Shown piece by piece: positions 19,958-31,600 of a stretch of 64,000 bases of DNA. Each line of letters opens with the position of its first letter. Positions within the stretch are counted from its first letter, which is position 1. Source of the DNA: Xylona heveae TC161. Taxonomy: Eukaryota > Ascomycota > Xylonomycetes > Xylonales > Xylonaceae. The stretch lies in NCBI RefSeq assembly GCF_001619985.1, contig NW_017264206.1, forward strand, positions 1-64,000. The letters run 5' to 3'. The position numbers were made by a program, and so were the translations under genes. Under the pieces are notes generated by a model. It saw only the letters and a program-made list of their open reading frames with translations, made no database searches and was not told where the DNA came from.

Positions 19958-21118
19958 ATGGCTGAGAAAGCAAGCGTTCTGCTGATAGGCAGCGGAGGTG
20001 TTGGTACAATTGCTGCTGTGAATTTGGAACGTGGAGGGTTGGCTTCAGTGACAGCGGTTCTGCGCTCCAATTACAATATTGTTAAAGAATCCGGCTTCGA
20101 CATTCAGTCCTGCGACCATGGACATTTGGAAGGCTGGCGCCCAAGCAAAAGTATTCGACCTCTCTCAATAAATGGATTTCGAGAACCGAGGACTGACGAT
20201 GCGAACCACCACCTGAAGTAATCAACAGGATACCAGACGTGGCAAAGGAGAATCTCCGCCCATTCGATTACATTATTTGCACGACGAAGAACCTCCCTGA
20301 TATTCCGCCCACTGTTACCGATCTGATCAGACCAGCCGTCACCCCCGGCCATACTGCCGTCGTTCTCATCCAGAACGGACTTAATATCGAGAAGCCCCTC
20401 CTTGCCGCATTCCCACAAAATGTGATTTTGTCTGGCGTCAGCCTGATTGGCTCCAAGGAGCCCACTCCAGCGAAGATTCTGCACGAATTTGAAGATCAAT
20501 TGTTAGTTGGGGCTTTCAACAACCCGCAGCTCGATTCTGAGCACCAACAAAGTGTTGCCCGGAAGTTTGTAGAAATATACTCGGCAGGAGGGAAGACCAA
20601 ATGCGAATATCAGGCAAAGGTGGGCTGGTACAGATGGCGGAAGCTAGTGTACAATGCTTGCTTGAACCCAATCTGTGCCATTACAGGGTTAGACACTGGG
20701 CGTATTCGATTGGCCGATGGTGCCATTGCTGGACTTCTCTACCCAGCAATGGAAGAAATTCGTGCCGCTGCAAAGGCGGCTGGACATGTTTTACCTGATG
20801 ATATAGCACACCAAATGCTCACTATTGAGCCGGTAGAATTATATCTATCGCCAAGTATGCTGGTGGATTCCCGCAAGGTAAGGATATTACAGATTCATGT
20901 CTGATAGTTCGTTCGAACGGGCGCTAATTCTTTTTCAGGGAAACTTCATTGAGGTCGAAACCATCCTCGGCGAGCCGTTGAGAGAGGGAAGAGCACTTGG
21001 GGTTCCTATGCCAACCCTGTCCGTGCTCTATGAGCTTGGCCGTGCGATACAGTGGGGAAGGAAGGAAAGTCGAGGCATGGTCTCGATTCCGCCAAAGCAG
21101 GTCCCTGGCGATGTTTGA
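19958..21118 (+). CDS. Ketopantoate reductase-like (ApbA/PanE) oxidoreductase
   Basis: Three exons (19958-20150, 20219-20877, 20939-21118) give 343 codons. The N-terminus VLLIGSGGVGTIAAVNLERGG is the Rossmann dinucleotide-binding loop; FDYIICTTKNLPD and VVLIQNGLNIE follow in the NADPH domain, and KLVYNACLNPICAITG with the catalytic-type Lys and Asn starts the C-terminal helical domain. Authentic ketopantoate reductase makes pantoate for coenzyme A, but fungi hold several paralogues acting on other 2-oxo acids, and the accessory setting favours one of these. The first intron starts at a weaker GTATTC donor, yet joins WRPSK to INRIPDVA as expected. Confidence 0.88.
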
Positions 21119-21872
21119 GGGGGGCACGCGCGTACACCAAACATCACTGCTGGCCAGGTCATAACCATCAAACGAAATTTCGTCGTCTGGCTCTCAGGAT
21201 GAACTTCAACCAATAGGCGGATCCGTCAAGACCCATCGACTTGCAATTCATCAATAAAATTGCATGTTTGTGTTCCGTGCTAACGGGGTCTTGCTATTCT
21301 CTCTGACCATTGTCTGCTCGCTTATTGGCTGGTGGGAGCACGCTAGTAGGAATTGGCGTTGGATAGGCACGTCAATGGGGACCCTGGTGGTCAATATTTT
21401 GACAGTTGCAAATTGACAACCAAGATGGGATTTTGTTCAACTCAGCGGCCGATTATTTCACTTTATCATATCTCTAGAGAGTTGTCGTTAGCAAGATGTT
21501 GCAAGCTTCCGACATCAAAAGCATTTACAGGATACTTGTGGTAGACAGATTTCTTCTTACTGAATCAAAAGCTCACCTTCTTTGAAAAAATGACAAATGA
21601 TATATCATAGAGATCGCAGTTGAGAATCCCAGAGATACAAGTGTCTTCGACTTTATCTGATTGCCGGTCCCTTCTCCTCGGCCTTACTAGAATGATATCC
21701 TGAGCGGCACATCATGGGGGACCTTGATGGTCTGCCTTTCTTAGCCATCTACCTCCAGTATTTAAAATATTTTCCACTCCGCAATTTTTGTAGAAGTCCC
21801 TTTTTCTTATTCTCTTCTTTTTCAAATTTTTGAAATCCATTGGCCACATTTTTGTTCGTTCACATCATCAAA
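21119..21872. other. Intergenic, nothing seen
   Basis: Spacer marking the change from accessory genes to conserved genes. The last 100 bases are pyrimidine-rich, as in many fungal core promoters. Confidence 0.45.
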
Positions 21873-23993
21873 ATGGCCATCAAACTCTCTGAGAAGGTGA
21901 AAGCGGCGAAACAGGGCCAGCAAAACCACGATGATGCCAAATCATCGAACATAAAACAGCTACCCGTGACGCTTCTTTCGGGCTTCCTCGTATGTGTAAC
22001 ATAACAGTGTTAGCTAGAGTTCTCAGCGTTAGGTTACTAACTCCTCACAGGGTAGCGGCAAGACAACTCTTCTTGAGCACATTCTCAAGTCACCCGACCA
22101 TGGCCTTCGTATTGCCGTCATTGTGAACGATATGAGCTCGTCAGTCTATATCCTCAGTCAATGACAGGATAGTTATGAAGCTGACAATTTCATATCTTGC
22201 AGAGTCAACGTCGATGCCAATCTTATCAAACACCATGTCGTCTCGCAAACAAAGGAGAAATTGATTCAGCTCCAGAACGGTTGCATTTGCTGTACCCTCC
22301 GGGGAGATTTACTCGAGGAGCTTGCGCGGCTTGCAAAGACTGACGGCATCCAATATGTTATAATTGAAAGTTCAGGCATCAGTGAGCCCATGCAAGTTGC
22401 TGAGACTTTTACGTCCGAGTTTTCGAAGGCGATGATCGAAGATGGCGCCGAGGAGGATCTCGATAACGAAATTTTGAAAGAAATGTAAGGCTTGTGGCAG
22501 GCTTCCTCTTTCCTCTTGCTAACCTGCCCCAGCCTTGATATTGGTGGACTTCATAAGATCGCGAAGCTCGACACGACAGTCACTGTCCTGGATGCATTCA
22601 ACCTTTTGAACAACTTTTCCACTGCCGACTTCCTTTCCGATCGTTGGGGGGCCGAAGTTGTTCCCGAGGACGAACGAACAGTTACTGATCTCCTGGTTGA
22701 TCAAATTGAGTTTGCCGACGTAGTCATCGTCAACAAGATGGACGTCGTGAAGCCGGAGACGAAAAAGTCGATTCTCAACATTGTTAAACAATTGAATCCG
22801 GCGGCAAAGGTTATCGAATCCACTTATTCCAGGGTCGACGTTAAACAGATTGTGGACACGGGCTTGTTCAACTTTGAAAAAGCTGCAACCAGCGCTGGCT
22901 GGCTGAAGAGTTTACACGAGATGACCCAGAGAGAGGTTGGCGGAAAGATGATAATGACTCCCAAACCAGAGACAGAAGAGTGAGTGAATACCTAGTTGTG
23001 TTGGGTTTGTTTGCGGTCAATAACTGGTAATACAGATACGGTATCTCCAACTTTGTATATCGCGCACGGAGACCGTTTCATCCAAAGCGACTATTCGAGC
23101 TCATCCATGACAAATTTGTCGTCATGCAAGATGCGGCACAAGAGGAAGGCGAGGATGATGATGAGGGCGATGAGGACGAGAGCGAGGACGAAGGCAACGG
23201 CGACAAGCCCCAAGAAGACGAAGAGCTCCCTGATGCTGATGGTTCCGAAGAGGAATGGGAAGGGTGTAGTGACAAAGAAATGGATGATGATTGGGATGGC
23301 AAAGAATTCCAGAACTTGGATCCAAAGGTAAACTTGACCACTCTATCTCTCTGCACGCAATCTGGTTCTGACAGTAGCTTTAGGTCATCCTTCAAAATAA
23401 GCAGAACAGCCCCATTTTCAAAACTCTCCTGCGATCAAAAGGTTTCTATTGGTTAGCGACAAGGCCATTGCAGCATGGTGAATGGAGTCAAGCAGGTGGT
23501 ATGCTGACCATTCAGGGCGGCGGGCCGTGGTTTTGCATGCTGGAAGAAGGTTAGCATATATCCGTTCGGACAATCACTTCATGAAAGTACTGACTTGGAT
23601 TTTAGACGACTGGCCAGAAGAGCCCGACGTCAAAAATGCAATCAAAGCCGACTTTGAGGGGCGATGGGGAGATAGACGACAAGAGCTTGTCTTTATTGGT
23701 GAAAGAATCGATCCCAAGGCTATCACCGACGCGTTCAACAGCTGTCTCTTGTCTGATGCAGAGTGGAAGAAATGCGAAAAGATTATGGGAAATAAGAAAC
23801 TGAGTCCGAAGCAGATACAGGAAAAGCTGGGAGAGATCTTCGAAGGTAATTCCAATTTTCCCAGCATATTCGACATCTTTTGAGTACTAACGATGGCTGT
23901 TCAGATGGATTTGAGGATTGGCCAGATATTCTGGACGAAGCGGGCGATGACCATGAAGGTCATGGGCATGCCGGCCACCATCATCGCAAATGA
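21873..23993 (+). CDS. CobW/ZNG-type GTPase metallochaperone
   Basis: Eight exons (21873-21989, 22051-22139, 22203-22484, 22533-22979, 23036-23327, 23384-23549, 23606-23845, 23905-23993) give 573 codons. The GTPase core has LLSGFLGSGKTTLLEHIL (Walker A), the GCICCTLRGDL motif whose CXCC binds metal, ESSGISEP, and VIVNKMD for guanine recognition. The CobW C-terminal domain appears as FHPKRLFELIHD and later GGGPWF and RQELVFIGERID. Between the two parts of this domain is a very acidic insert (around residues 355-400), and the protein ends in a His-rich tail (HEGHGHAGHHH). Relatives pass zinc to client enzymes such as methionine aminopeptidase; a zinc role here is inferred from the motifs. Confidence 0.92.
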
Positions 23994-24189
23994 TTTCTTT
24001 TTCCTTGGATAAACAAAAGTTTGAATAAAAGTGCTTTGAAATTCCTATATTGGCCGTGCGACTGAGTCTAAATCTATCTCTCCTTAGTGAACCCTCTTGT
24101 ACGCTATGATATAAAACTTTAAATAATGAAAAGTCAATTAACGCCGTCATCATGCAAATAATATCGAACTTGTTCGAAACGAGAGAAAT

Positions 24190-25373
24190 TTAAGCATCAG
24201 GACCAGTAGGTGGAACACTGGCAGCAAGGTTGCATTGTCGGAAAATGCGGACTTCATCCTCGGCAAAAGCGCCTACAACCGAATGGATCACTCCTCGGTT
24301 GTGGAAGAGGACAAGGTCACCCTCTTCCCAGTCGTGGGCATAGACATATTTGGGACTGATACCGGGACGCTGAAGGTCATGAACGATGCGGCGAACCTCG
24401 GCCAAATCGTCAATGATGGTGCCGTCCTTGAGATGCAGCTTCTGAACGGCACAAGGGTGAACCTGAAGCGCCAAAGCGCCTGTGACGGGGTTTTTCCACA
24501 CCATAGGCAGGATCTGAATCTTGCTCTCGTCGATCAGAGGAAGCTCACTCTCCGGTAGCTCGAGGCCCTCCGAGTGCAATCCGAGGCCATCGCTCAGAGC
24601 CTTTGCGGACGACATCCAAACATACGGGTGCGGGGCGTACTGCACTTTAGTTGTGCGGACAAATTCCTTCTGCTCCTCGGACAGGATGTCGTACATCTTG
24701 TAGCCGCTCGCAAAGGCCGTGGTACCAAGAGGCACTTCCATCTCGTCACCGGTACCATCATCATATCTGAGAAGCTGTCTGCGACCCTTGGGAACGGAGA
24801 CAGCCATGAGAGTGGTGACAAAGGGTGGGTTGAGGTCGTACAATGCGGCGTCAATGTGCCATCGGTAGAAACGCGTCACGTTGAGATCTTCTTCGATTGG
24901 AACAGGATCCTTGTGGAAAGTTCGGTGGTGCGGGTGCTTGAGCTTGATATTCTCGAGCCCCTCAAATGAAGGAACGTGACCATTGCCAATGACCTGCACC
25001 TGAGGTTGGTGGGGAATGGTCTTGAGATCAGGGTGTAAGATAGATCGCTTGACGTCCAAGGTTTTGCCATGACCGTAAGAAGTCGAGCTCTGGTCGAAGC
25101 GGTTTGTCAATTCGTATTGTGCCTTGGGTGTTAAAGCGCCCTGGCCTTTGAAGATGACGACTTGGTGATTGTACAGGGCATTGTGGATAACTTCGAATTG
25201 CTGGTCTAGAGCAAGATACGCATTAGACAAAGATCAAGGATGAAAATTTTGAAGAATAATTTACCAGAAAGGTTATTCAAGTCAGCTCCACGAATTTCTG
25301 CTCCAAGACCAATCCCAGTCTTAAGGTCTGAAGCAGGAAGAGGGTGAACGGTTGGGAGGGTGAGCCCAGGCAT
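24190..25373 (-). CDS. xanA: Xanthine dioxygenase, Fe(II)/2-oxoglutarate dependent
   Basis: Two exons (25373-25265, 25205-24190) give 374 codons. The protein belongs to the TauD/TfdA fold: the iron ligands are HID (His153, Asp155) and the distal His in NRGVIHSVVG (His344), with the 2-oxoglutarate-binding Arg shortly after. Spacing and surrounding blocks (YRWHIDAALYDLNPP, YAPHPYVWM, MVWKNPVTG, QVHPCAV) match the Aspergillus nidulans XanA family, which oxidises xanthine to uric acid in the cytosol as a fungal alternative to xanthine dehydrogenase. A TGATAA site for the GATA factor AreA lies about 80 bp upstream, and a perfect inverted repeat with TCGG/CCGA ends lies about 200 bp upstream, fitting nitrogen and purine control. 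Confidence 0.93.
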
Positions 25374-25451
25374 GTTTTCGAGTAATCCTCAAGGTGGATA
25401 GTCTAATATGCAATTCTGATCTTCTGAATGCCAGGAAATCGACCTTTGAGC

Positions 25452-25457
25452 TGATAA
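25452..25457 (+). promoter_or_regulatory. HGATAR site (AreA-type)
   Basis: TGATAA fits the HGATAR consensus of AreA, the nitrogen-metabolite activator of purine catabolic genes. Position 80 bp upstream of the xanA ATG supports it; a six-base match alone is weak. Confidence 0.4.
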
Positions 25458-25563
25458 TTCTCCAGACATGGCGGGCGGTTGCAATATATATACCAAAGGG
25501 CGGCCTGTATCAAAGGATCGAATTGCTTCACATGAAAGCGGACAGCTGAGCAGGATAACAATG

Positions 25564-25597
25564 TCGCTCGGACGAGATTTAGATCTCGTCCGAGCGA
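25564..25597. promoter_or_regulatory. Perfect 15-bp inverted repeat upstream of xanA
   Basis: TCGCTCGGACGAGAT (25564-25578) is followed by TTAG and then its exact reverse complement (25583-25597). The arms contain TCGG and CCGA, the half-sites bound by the purine regulator UaY, but separated by 18 bases rather than the usual six. It could also act as a hairpin in RNA. Confidence 0.55.
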
Positions 25598-26000
25598 ATA
25601 AACTCGCGAGGTTACGGCGGACTGTTAGTAACAGTTATGCAAAATCCTTAACTCTGCTAGCTCAACGGAGAAACGATTGGAATCCAGGATCCACGAATTC
25701 AATTCTGCCTGAGAAAACTAAAAGTAGATTATGTATACAATTTACTGAAAGTAGGCTCTTCATCAAGATAGCTGATACCTAAGATATATTCTCTAATTCA
25801 GTCATAATTTTTCCTAGTGCACAGTTACTCTCCCATATGACTTGACCCGCCATGGGTGCGGAAACACCCGCAAACTTAGATCATAGCCCATTCGTATCCG
25901 CAAGCATGAAATAAAATACTACCACTGTCATCGTCTAAACAGGAATAGGATTACGAAGCTGGATTGTCAAATGGTTGTATATTGATACAGGGCTTTTACC

Positions 26001-27778
26001 ATGGAGGACAGCTCAGAGGAAGGGCTTCGAAGCTTTCTTCCAGCATCGTTTGGGAAACAGGCCAGAACCGCGAATATTGATGCCCAGATCGACCGAACAA
26101 AGCGACAGGCAGAAGATGAAAGTTCAAGGGACCAGTCTGCCCGCGCCAGTTCTGCATCTTCTTCAGATGACGATTCGGAGTCTTCAGATGAGGATGACGA
26201 ATTTCCAGTCTCGCACGAGCTTGTGCTCAAGACTCACGAACGCGCCGTCACCACTGTAACAGTCGACCCCTCCGGATCCCGACTTATAAGTGGATCGACA
26301 GACTGCACGCTCAAGCTTCACGATTTTGCATCTATGACACCCACTACGATCCGTGCTTTCCGCTCAGTCGATCCAACAGCATCGAAAACTTCCGCTGCCT
26401 CTGAAACGCATCCTATCAACCACATTGCATTCAATCCGCTTTCGCCCAGCCACATGCTGGTCATTCCGGCATTACCGCAGGCCAAGATTCTCAATCGAGA
26501 CGGAGAAGTGATCAGCGAGTTCGTCAAAGGAGACATGTACCTTCGTGATATGAATAATACAAAGGGCCATATTTCAGAAATCACGACTGGGACTTGGCAT
26601 CCGACTGAAAAGGAACTCTGCGTCACTGCTGGTACAGATAGCACTCTTCGCATCTGGGATATCAACAATAAACGGTCTCAAAAGGAAGTGATAGTGTACA
26701 AATCAAAGGTTGCCGGACAGGCCGGTCGGACAAGGATGACGGCGGTGGCATGGGGAAGCCCTCTTCAAGGCGGGCAAAATGTGCTTGTTTCTGCCGCCTT
26801 GGATGGAACCCTTGTAATGTGGGGTGGCAACGGGCCTTTTACTCGGCCGTCAGCTGAAATTAGAGATGCGCACGTCAAGAACACTTGGACTGGTGGTATT
26901 GATATCAGTGCAGATGGCAGATTGGTGGTTACAAGAGGAGGGGACGATACCATTAAGCGTAAGAATCACACATATCTTAGAGCATCGCTTCTGGTCTGCT
27001 AACTCGTAATCATATAGTGTGGGATACTCGAAAGTTCAAAACACCAATCACTGTCGCCTCGCATCCCTCGACTTCAAGTCAGTATCCGTCGTCTAATATT
27101 CAATTCTCTCCTTCATCAGCAAACGTGATTACGGGTTCAGCATCTGGCCATCTTCATATTCTCAATCCAGCGACTCTCAAGCCGGAACTTGTCACTCCAG
27201 TAACTCCCGGATCACCATTGATCACAGTTTTGTGGCACGAGAAGCTTAACCAAATAATCACCGGGTCTGCTAATGCAGAAACCCATGTTCTTTACAACCC
27301 CAATACTTCATCTCGCGGCGCTGCTCTTGTCATGTCTAAGGCGCCGAAGCGACGACACATTGACGATGACCCTACTCTCACAACGGACCTATCGCAAGGC
27401 ATCTCTGGAGACAGCATCGTCACACCTGGGGGAATGATGGCCGGACGGAACACGGCGGCCACTAGCTTTGCTGCTAGACATCCAACCATTGGATTGACTG
27501 CGTCAGGTCGGTCTCGGGATCCACGGAGACCCCATTTACCTGCGCAAACCCCATTCGCGAAGAGTCAACCAGACGAAAAGCACATTCAAGAACATATTCC
27601 TTTGAGCTCCATGCGAGACGAGGACCCGCGAGAAGCGCTTCTCAAATATGCCGAAAAGGCAGAGAAGGATCCTCTATTCACCAATGCATGGAAACAAACC
27701 CAACCAAAGACAATATACGCTGACATCAGTGATGACGAAGCTGATGAGGGGCCTGATAAGAAGCGCCCTCGCACATAG
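26001..27778 (+). CDS. WD40 repeat protein, WDR70 family
   Basis: Two exons (26001-26958, 27018-27778) give 572 codons. After an acidic, Ser-rich N-terminus come WD40 blades: KTHERAVTTVTVDPSGSRLISGS, KGHISEITTGTWHP with LRIWDI, a blade ending GTLVMWGG, and DGRLVVTRGGDDTIKLWDTRK across the intron. A basic and acidic tail ends in KKRPRT. The order of blades and the C-terminal KHIQEHIPLSSMRDEDPREA segment fit WDR70/gastrulation-defective proteins, which act in the nucleus with histone H2B ubiquitination and DNA-break repair in fission yeast and animals. A nuclear location is inferred from the tail. Confidence 0.85.
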
Positions 27779-28486
27779 CTACGCTCAGCTTCGCAATCCA
27801 GAGAACTCGATCTGTTTTTAAGTCTGAATTGGGGGAAAACGGCGTCTTTTTGCGAAAGAGATTTTTCGCTTTTACTCTTTTAAATTACTTGCCGGGCATT
27901 TTACTCGGTGCTGAAGAAAAGTCTTTGAAGATACGACACACAAATATTTTGATCGAATCAAGACTGGCAGGGATCCACTCTTATGACTTGCATGTATTGC
28001 CTTTGCGCACATTCAATGATGAGGAATAATTAGGCTCAGAGATGGTGAACATGCTATACAGACAAGCGAAAAGGCCGATCAAGCATTCTCATCTCGTTCA
28101 TGACATTCTGGGTGCCATTGATTGGAGCAAAAGTCAACAAATCAATTGCCAGTCATAGGCTGTTTCGCCGATCTAGGAGCTCTACCCTGAACGCTGGTGG
28201 CGAGTTAGATAAAGGCGTTCGCGTGCCAATTGGCGCTAAATAAGCCGATAGGAAATAAACTTCTCGCCGTTCCTTCCAAAGTCCGTCACCTTGTCAGCTC
28301 AAGCGAATCGATCCCGATAAGAGAGACCTAAGGACCTCCCCCAGACTTTTGATATATCGTAGAAAGTCGGGCCAACTTCCCTTTTTCACCTCTGTCCCCA
28401 CAGTCGCTCCCCCATTGACAGAAGCATTGCTGGTCGTACCCACTGACTGTGTGCGTCCTTTTTTCCAACCTTCACACACACATAGC
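27779..28486. other. Intergenic, nothing seen
   Basis: 3' region of WDR70 and promoter of the next regulator gene; no supported small gene, repeat or RNA gene. Confidence 0.45.
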
Positions 28487-30671
28487 ATGGCAAATGTCGC
28501 GCCATCTGGGAGATCAAGGTCGCTTGCCGGGTGCATCACGTGCAGATCTCGTAAAGTAAAGTGTGACGAAACCCGTCCCACATGCCGATTGTGCGCACGC
28601 AACAACCTTGTCTGCGGCGGTTACAAGGCGAGAATAGCCTTTGTCACGTATATTCCGTCAAGAGATGATTTCGAGGCGGTGTCCAATACAGACTCGGACT
28701 GGCTGGCCGGGCGCAGACGGGTCCTTTATTCAGGTATGCTTATTCCAGCGCTAGTTGTGTGCTTGCCTACGAAGAAGGCAAAAGATTGCTGAATAGCTCT
28801 CGTAACCAGAGGATGAACGTGCTGCAATGTCGGCCTCCGTAAGCCGATCAGTCACGAAGCTTGGAATTCAGCAGGTGTTGGAAGACTTGGAGTCCGATTG
28901 TCTCGGTCTTTTGGATCCCACGGAAATCTACAAAGGCCCCTTTGGTGCCTTTCGACTGCCTCGCGAGGAGGCCGTGAAGAAGCAAAACGGAATTTCCCTA
29001 CTATGCAGTACGCCCAGGTCAATTGAAACACTATCCGAAAGTTCTCTACCAGCCAGTGGGACTCCAGAATACATTCGCGCAGGCCCCGAAGCCACTGGAT
29101 GCCAGCAAGAGCAGCATGACGAGCATTCGCTGGTCGATGAGCTTGACTTGTTTGCTGCTGAGTTTGATCCACTATCTACTCCGTCACACTGGGACTTGGC
29201 AACAGAAAGAGCGGTCGCGGACATTGCTCCTCTCCAGATATCACCCTTGAGCTACAGCGCCCTACATGAGGGAAGCGTTGCCCTGATTCGGCATTTATTT
29301 GAGCACTACAAATCACAAGCCGGCAGACTGTTCTCTCCTCTTCTAATTCGAAAGTCTCCATGGGCTGTCCTTCATCTTCCGTGTGCATTAGCTACGTTTT
29401 CAGAGTTGACCCTGTGGAACACGGCAAGTCCTGTGCGATTGGCACTCTTCAATGCATTACTTGCCGTGAGCGCATTTAATTTGGACCGGATTCAACTCTA
29501 TCAGATGAGCGCGACAAATCGCTGGTGGGTTCTGGCTGAGGGTTTCAGAAAAGTCGCACAGAAAGAGCTCCAGAGCTGCTTGTCGCTAGAACCGGCAAAG
29601 TCAAAAGAGATCAAATACAAGGAGCAGCTGATGGCGCTCTTGACCATGGTTACGATATCAGTAAGTTTTGACTTTGAAATTACCTTGTGAATGGCACTCA
29701 CGATTGTTCAGGTCACTAGTGGTGAGCTTCGTGACGCGAGATACTATCTCCTGGAAGCCGAAAAGATCATTTGCGAGCGGGGCTTACCCAAAACCACCAA
29801 GTCAAGAAAGGTGGCTATGCTTCACCATATCTATGTTTTTCTACGAGTCATCGAAGAAAGCACCTTTGTGTACCCTAGAGGCACCTGGTGTAGCCCACCG
29901 ATCGGATCTACGGCTGCCGATAACCTCCACTTGGCTCAGTTCCCCTCGTTGCAGACTCACAGTTTCAGCCTTGGGCAAGATCTCAGCGATCTTTGTGGAC
30001 TTGATTTTGAAACTGAATTGATGGGAGAAAGGGAAGCGAGCGAAAATCTCTTTGCCGGAATATATGGTATCCCAGAAAGCCTCCTGTCGTTGCTATCTAA
30101 GACAACATGTCTTGCCAACGAGATTCTGGCAAACACCGATTTGCAGCTTCCGATTCCGTTGGATCTTATCGAGAAAAGCAAATTGCTCGAAAATGAAATT
30201 GTCTCTCGACAATGGGAGGCTTTCGAAGAACTGTCCTCGTGCCGCGACGAGTCGCAGGATTTACCAGCAAATCGAACAATCATGCATCATATGAACAATG
30301 CGATCCATTCTGCGCTGTTGGTCTACTTTTACCGGAGGGTGTCGAATCTTAATCCGATGATCCTTCAGAGTCACGTGGACATCATCATCGCCTCTCTGTG
30401 CCAATGCGAACAGGAAATGACAAACGCTAGCATTGTCAACTGTGGAATCCTCTGGCCAGGCTTTATTGCGGCGACTGAAGCTCTAGGTGAAGGCCGTCAG
30501 AGAGAAATCTCTCGGTTTCTTCGTGCTTCAGCCCAAACCAGCGGCATGAGACATTTCGAAGTCGCTGCTGACTTGGCCGAGGAGGTATGGAAAATCCGAC
30601 GTGAGCAAGGTTCGGATGTCAGCTGGGTGGAGATTGTGCGTAATCGCAGAGTGCCACTCGTCTTAACGTGA
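28487..30671 (+). CDS. Zn(II)2Cys6 transcription factor (ARCA/ACR-2-like)
   Basis: Three exons (28487-28733, 28810-29660, 29712-30671) give 685 codons. The first 40 residues hold SLAGCITCRSRKVKCDE and the full CX2CX6CX6CX2CX6C zinc cluster ending in LVCGGY. The GCITCRSRKVKCDE...CGGY form and the long C-terminal regulator domain (RHLFEHYKSQAGRLFSPLL, NPLLxxA-like LFNALLAVSAFNLDRI, IVNCGILWPGFIAATEA, SGMRHFEVAADLAEEVW) are seen in fungal ARCA-like, ACR-2 and arginine-regulator-like factors. Target genes are unknown, and neighbours are housekeeping, so no local cluster is implied. The ATG at 28487 is chosen because the zinc cluster follows at once. Confidence 0.9.
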
Positions 30672-31600
30672 TCATTTTTTTTTCTTTTGGCATTTTATAT
30701 CAAATCAAGGACAAGGAGGACCGGAGCATTCGGAAGTTTCATAGAGGGTCATGGGATTTATCAAGGATACCAATGGGAGAGATTTGCATGCTATTTGGAA
30801 AGTTTTCTTTGATACAAACCCTAGTTCGCAACCTTGTCAGATTTAGACACCACGAATGCAAACTGTATATTGGCATTCTACACTGTCGACAGCCGCAAAT
30901 AATTCACTGTATCATACCTTGAGGTACAGGGCGCGGATATATTCAATGGGCAATGGATTTACGTGGATAATACTGCTCTGGCCTTTGTAATGGAAGTCTC
31001 AGCAATTTAACACAAATCAGAAATATTAAAAGGTGATTTAATAGACAATTCTCAGGAGAAAAAATTGCCATGTCAAATTTAATTTCCACAATTAAAAGCA
31101 TTCGAAACCCTTTTCTTACAAATATAATACTAATTCTTGCTTAACTTATCAATTGTTAATAATCATATTCCCCGTTAAAGGAGCCCCCTGGGTCAGTTTC
31201 TAGTGTCTTGACGGAGCTTCGGCATAAGCGATGCTTGCCGTTGTGCCCCGAGCCAGTTCACAGCAGGAGCTTCAGTCATAGGCTAGAAGACTTGGCTCCA
31301 CAAAATTCGCCCGACCATGATGGCATCCACCGCCAATCTCACAGGCAACAACAAGTTCCGAACATCCTGACACCCTTCGTCTACTTCACTAAATAATATG
31401 CAGCACAGCATGAAAACCTCTTAAATGGCTAGCGGCAGTTTTCACGCATAGGACTTCACCCTGGACATTTTGTCCTGCTTTTCGAAGCTTATTCGGCTGG
31501 CGCACATTGCCGCCAACTCCTGCGCGTTTTGTGTACGCGCCTCAAAAATCCATTCGCCGAAGCTGAAGAAGGAACTTCAACTTCCTAGAGAAGGAAGAGA
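30672..31600. other. Intergenic, AT-rich, nothing seen
   Basis: Spacer of 930 bp, strongly AT-rich in 30960-31180. Short open frames are not supported. The end is the promoter of the NIPA-type transporter. Confidence 0.45.

Larger units (their letters stand above)
25374..26000. other. Divergent promoter region between xanA and WDR70
   Basis: Holds the GATA site and inverted repeat listed separately. Otherwise AT-rich, with no supported gene. Confidence 0.5.

Noticed and set aside
23078-23395. Ser-rich antisense frame inside the CobW-type gene
   Set aside because: It is only the complement of the acidic Asp/Glu repeat of the real gene.
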